Source: an uncultured Bacteroides sp.
GTDB taxonomy: Bacteria > Bacteroidota > Bacteroidia > Bacteroidales > Bacteroidaceae
Assembly: GCA_948847595.1 (NCBI GenBank)
Contig: CAQOGY010000001.1
Coordinates: 248,001-312,000 of the forward strand
Length of the DNA stretch: 64,000 nt
Direction: 5' to 3'
Shown here: positions 63,265 through 64,000 of the stretch, piece after piece
Layout of the letters: every line of letters begins with the position of its first letter
How positions within the stretch are numbered: the stretch's first letter is position 1
Notes under the pieces: generated by a model
What the model was told of the DNA's origin: nothing
The model's input: only the letters and a program-made list of their open reading frames with translations
Database searches by the model: none
Program-made: the position numbers and the translations under genes

Positions 63265-64000
63265 TTATTCTTCTTCTACCGTAAATTTGTAGACAGTGAT
63301 TTGCTGATATTCATCACCCGGCAGCAAAGTAGCCGATGGGAAATGAGGTTTGTTCGGAGTATCCGGGAAACACTGTGCTTCGAAGCAGATGGCGCTTCTT
63401 GCAGGGAATGTGGCACCGTGTGCACCTTCGAATCCGTTGAGCCAGTTGCCGGTATAAAGTTGTACGCCCGCTTCGGTTGTGTACACTTCCATGATACGTC
63501 CGCTTTCCGGGTCTTTGCAAGTGGCAGCCAGGTCGAGTGAGCCGCTTTCAATCTTGTTCAGTACATAACAGTGGTCATATCCTGCGCCAAATACCAGTTG
63601 CTGGAATTTGTCGTCGATACGTTCGCCTACGGTATGCGGAGTACGGAAATCCATCGGAGTGCCTTCTACTTTGGCAATTTCTCCCGTTGGGATGGAAACT
63701 TCGTCGATTGGCGTATAGAAATCAGCGTTGATAGTAACAATGTGATTGTTGACAGTAGGAGTAGGGGTGGCGATGCCGGCGAGATTGAAGAAACCGTGGT
63801 TAGTCAGATTTACCACTGTGGCTTTGTCGGTTGTAGCACGATATTCGATAGTCAGTGCATTTACTTCGTTTTCCAACCGATAGGTCATTTCTACTTCGAG
63901 ATTACCGGGGAAACCTTCCTCTCCGTCTTCAGAAACATAGTTGAATTGTACCGTACTCTCGTCAATCTGGATAGCATCCCAAACGCGGGCATGGAAACCA
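63265..64000 (-). CDS. galM: aldose 1-epimerase, N-terminus beyond the window
   Basis: At least 244 codons, open to the window edge; only the C-terminal two thirds is present. GFHARVWDAI, TNHGFFNLAG (His), YDHCYVL and the Glu in CFEAQCFPDTPNK are GalM motifs. No signal can be judged because the start is missing. As first visible gene of the gal operon it should supply alpha-galactose to GalK. It is a different gene from the lipoprotein mutarotase at 57083. Confidence 0.92.
   Translation of the reverse strand, partial: GFHARVWDAIQIDESTVQFNYVSEDGEEGFPGNLEVEMTYRLENEVNALTIEYRATTDKATVVNLTNHGFFNLAGIATPTPTVNNHIVTINADFYTPIDEVSIPTGEIAKVEGTPMDFRTPHTVGERIDDKFQQLVFGAGYDHCYVLNKIESGSLDLAATCKDPESGRIMEVYTTEAGVQLYTGNWLNGFEGAHGATFPARSAICFEAQCFPDTPNKPHFPSATLLPGDEYQQITVYKFTVEEE

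Noticed and set aside
1..64000. tRNA, rRNA or complete insertion sequence
   Set aside because: No cloverleaf-like sequence, rRNA core or transposase frame was noticed in any spacer or frame.

Overview
The window is chromosomal DNA from a gut Bacteroides species, probably of the B. thetaiotaomicron / ovatus / xylanisolvens group. The evidence is the TATCTTTG-type (TAnnTTTG) -7 promoter elements, PPi-dependent phosphofructokinase, fimbrillin-like and BspA-like lipoproteins, a Nudix-type AraR, and a gene order (pfp, lpdA-lplA-E2-E1, vor operon, rpiB-tkt, ara operon, galK-MFS-galM) that I recall from that group. No rRNA, tRNA, CRISPR array or complete insertion sequence was seen.

Layout. 1-3761 (minus strand): a NagB-like/PIG-L fusion, a nitrilase-family amidase, a PlsC-like acyltransferase and a small protein. 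3888-5812: a DUF4143 ATPase broken by one in-frame stop, then a repeat-rich gene-free stretch. 5813-8029: a secreted patatin with a beta-barrel. 8306-13980: a three-gene RND efflux operon. 14062-17577: an AT-rich accessory cluster of surface or secreted repeat proteins, one broken. 17980-20386: an HU-like protein and an AAA-ATPase/PD-(D/E)XK gene flanked by imperfect direct repeats. 20578-29482: PPi-PFK, GH25 lysozyme, a branched-chain 2-oxoacid dehydrogenase cluster with its own lipoate ligase, and flavodoxin. 29577-39145: PrmA, a Ser/Arg-rich secreted protein, a FadL-type porin, a fimbrillin-like lipoprotein, guanine deaminase, a Gfo/Idh oxidoreductase, a solute-binding protein and a Porin_10 protein. 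39267-42465: a ferredoxin-dependent 2-oxoacid oxidoreductase operon containing an unannotated 57-residue membrane protein. 42576-44060: a nuclease-domain remnant, a perfect 25-bp hairpin, phased repeats and a DUF456 protein. 44065-60591: pentose metabolism (rpiB, tkt, two GH51, GH127, araB, araA, araD, araR, araP, mutarotase). 60684-64000: galactose metabolism.

How it works together. The ara genes form a full route from arabinan side chains to the pentose phosphate pathway. GH51 and GH127 enzymes release L-arabinose, the mutarotase and symporter handle it, AraA/AraB/AraD convert it to xylulose-5-P, and Tkt/RpiB take that onward. AraR lies inside the operon and has a degenerate Nudix box, as expected for a sensor. 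Branched-chain 2-oxoacids can be oxidised through either an NAD-linked or a ferredoxin-linked complex.

The least expected signal is a set of five intergenic arrays (5087, 5426, 18549, 43050, 43796). Each has 3-5 direct repeats of an unrelated sequence, but all share a 21-22 bp period, two turns of the helix. Four of the five lie beside ATPase or ATPase-remnant loci.
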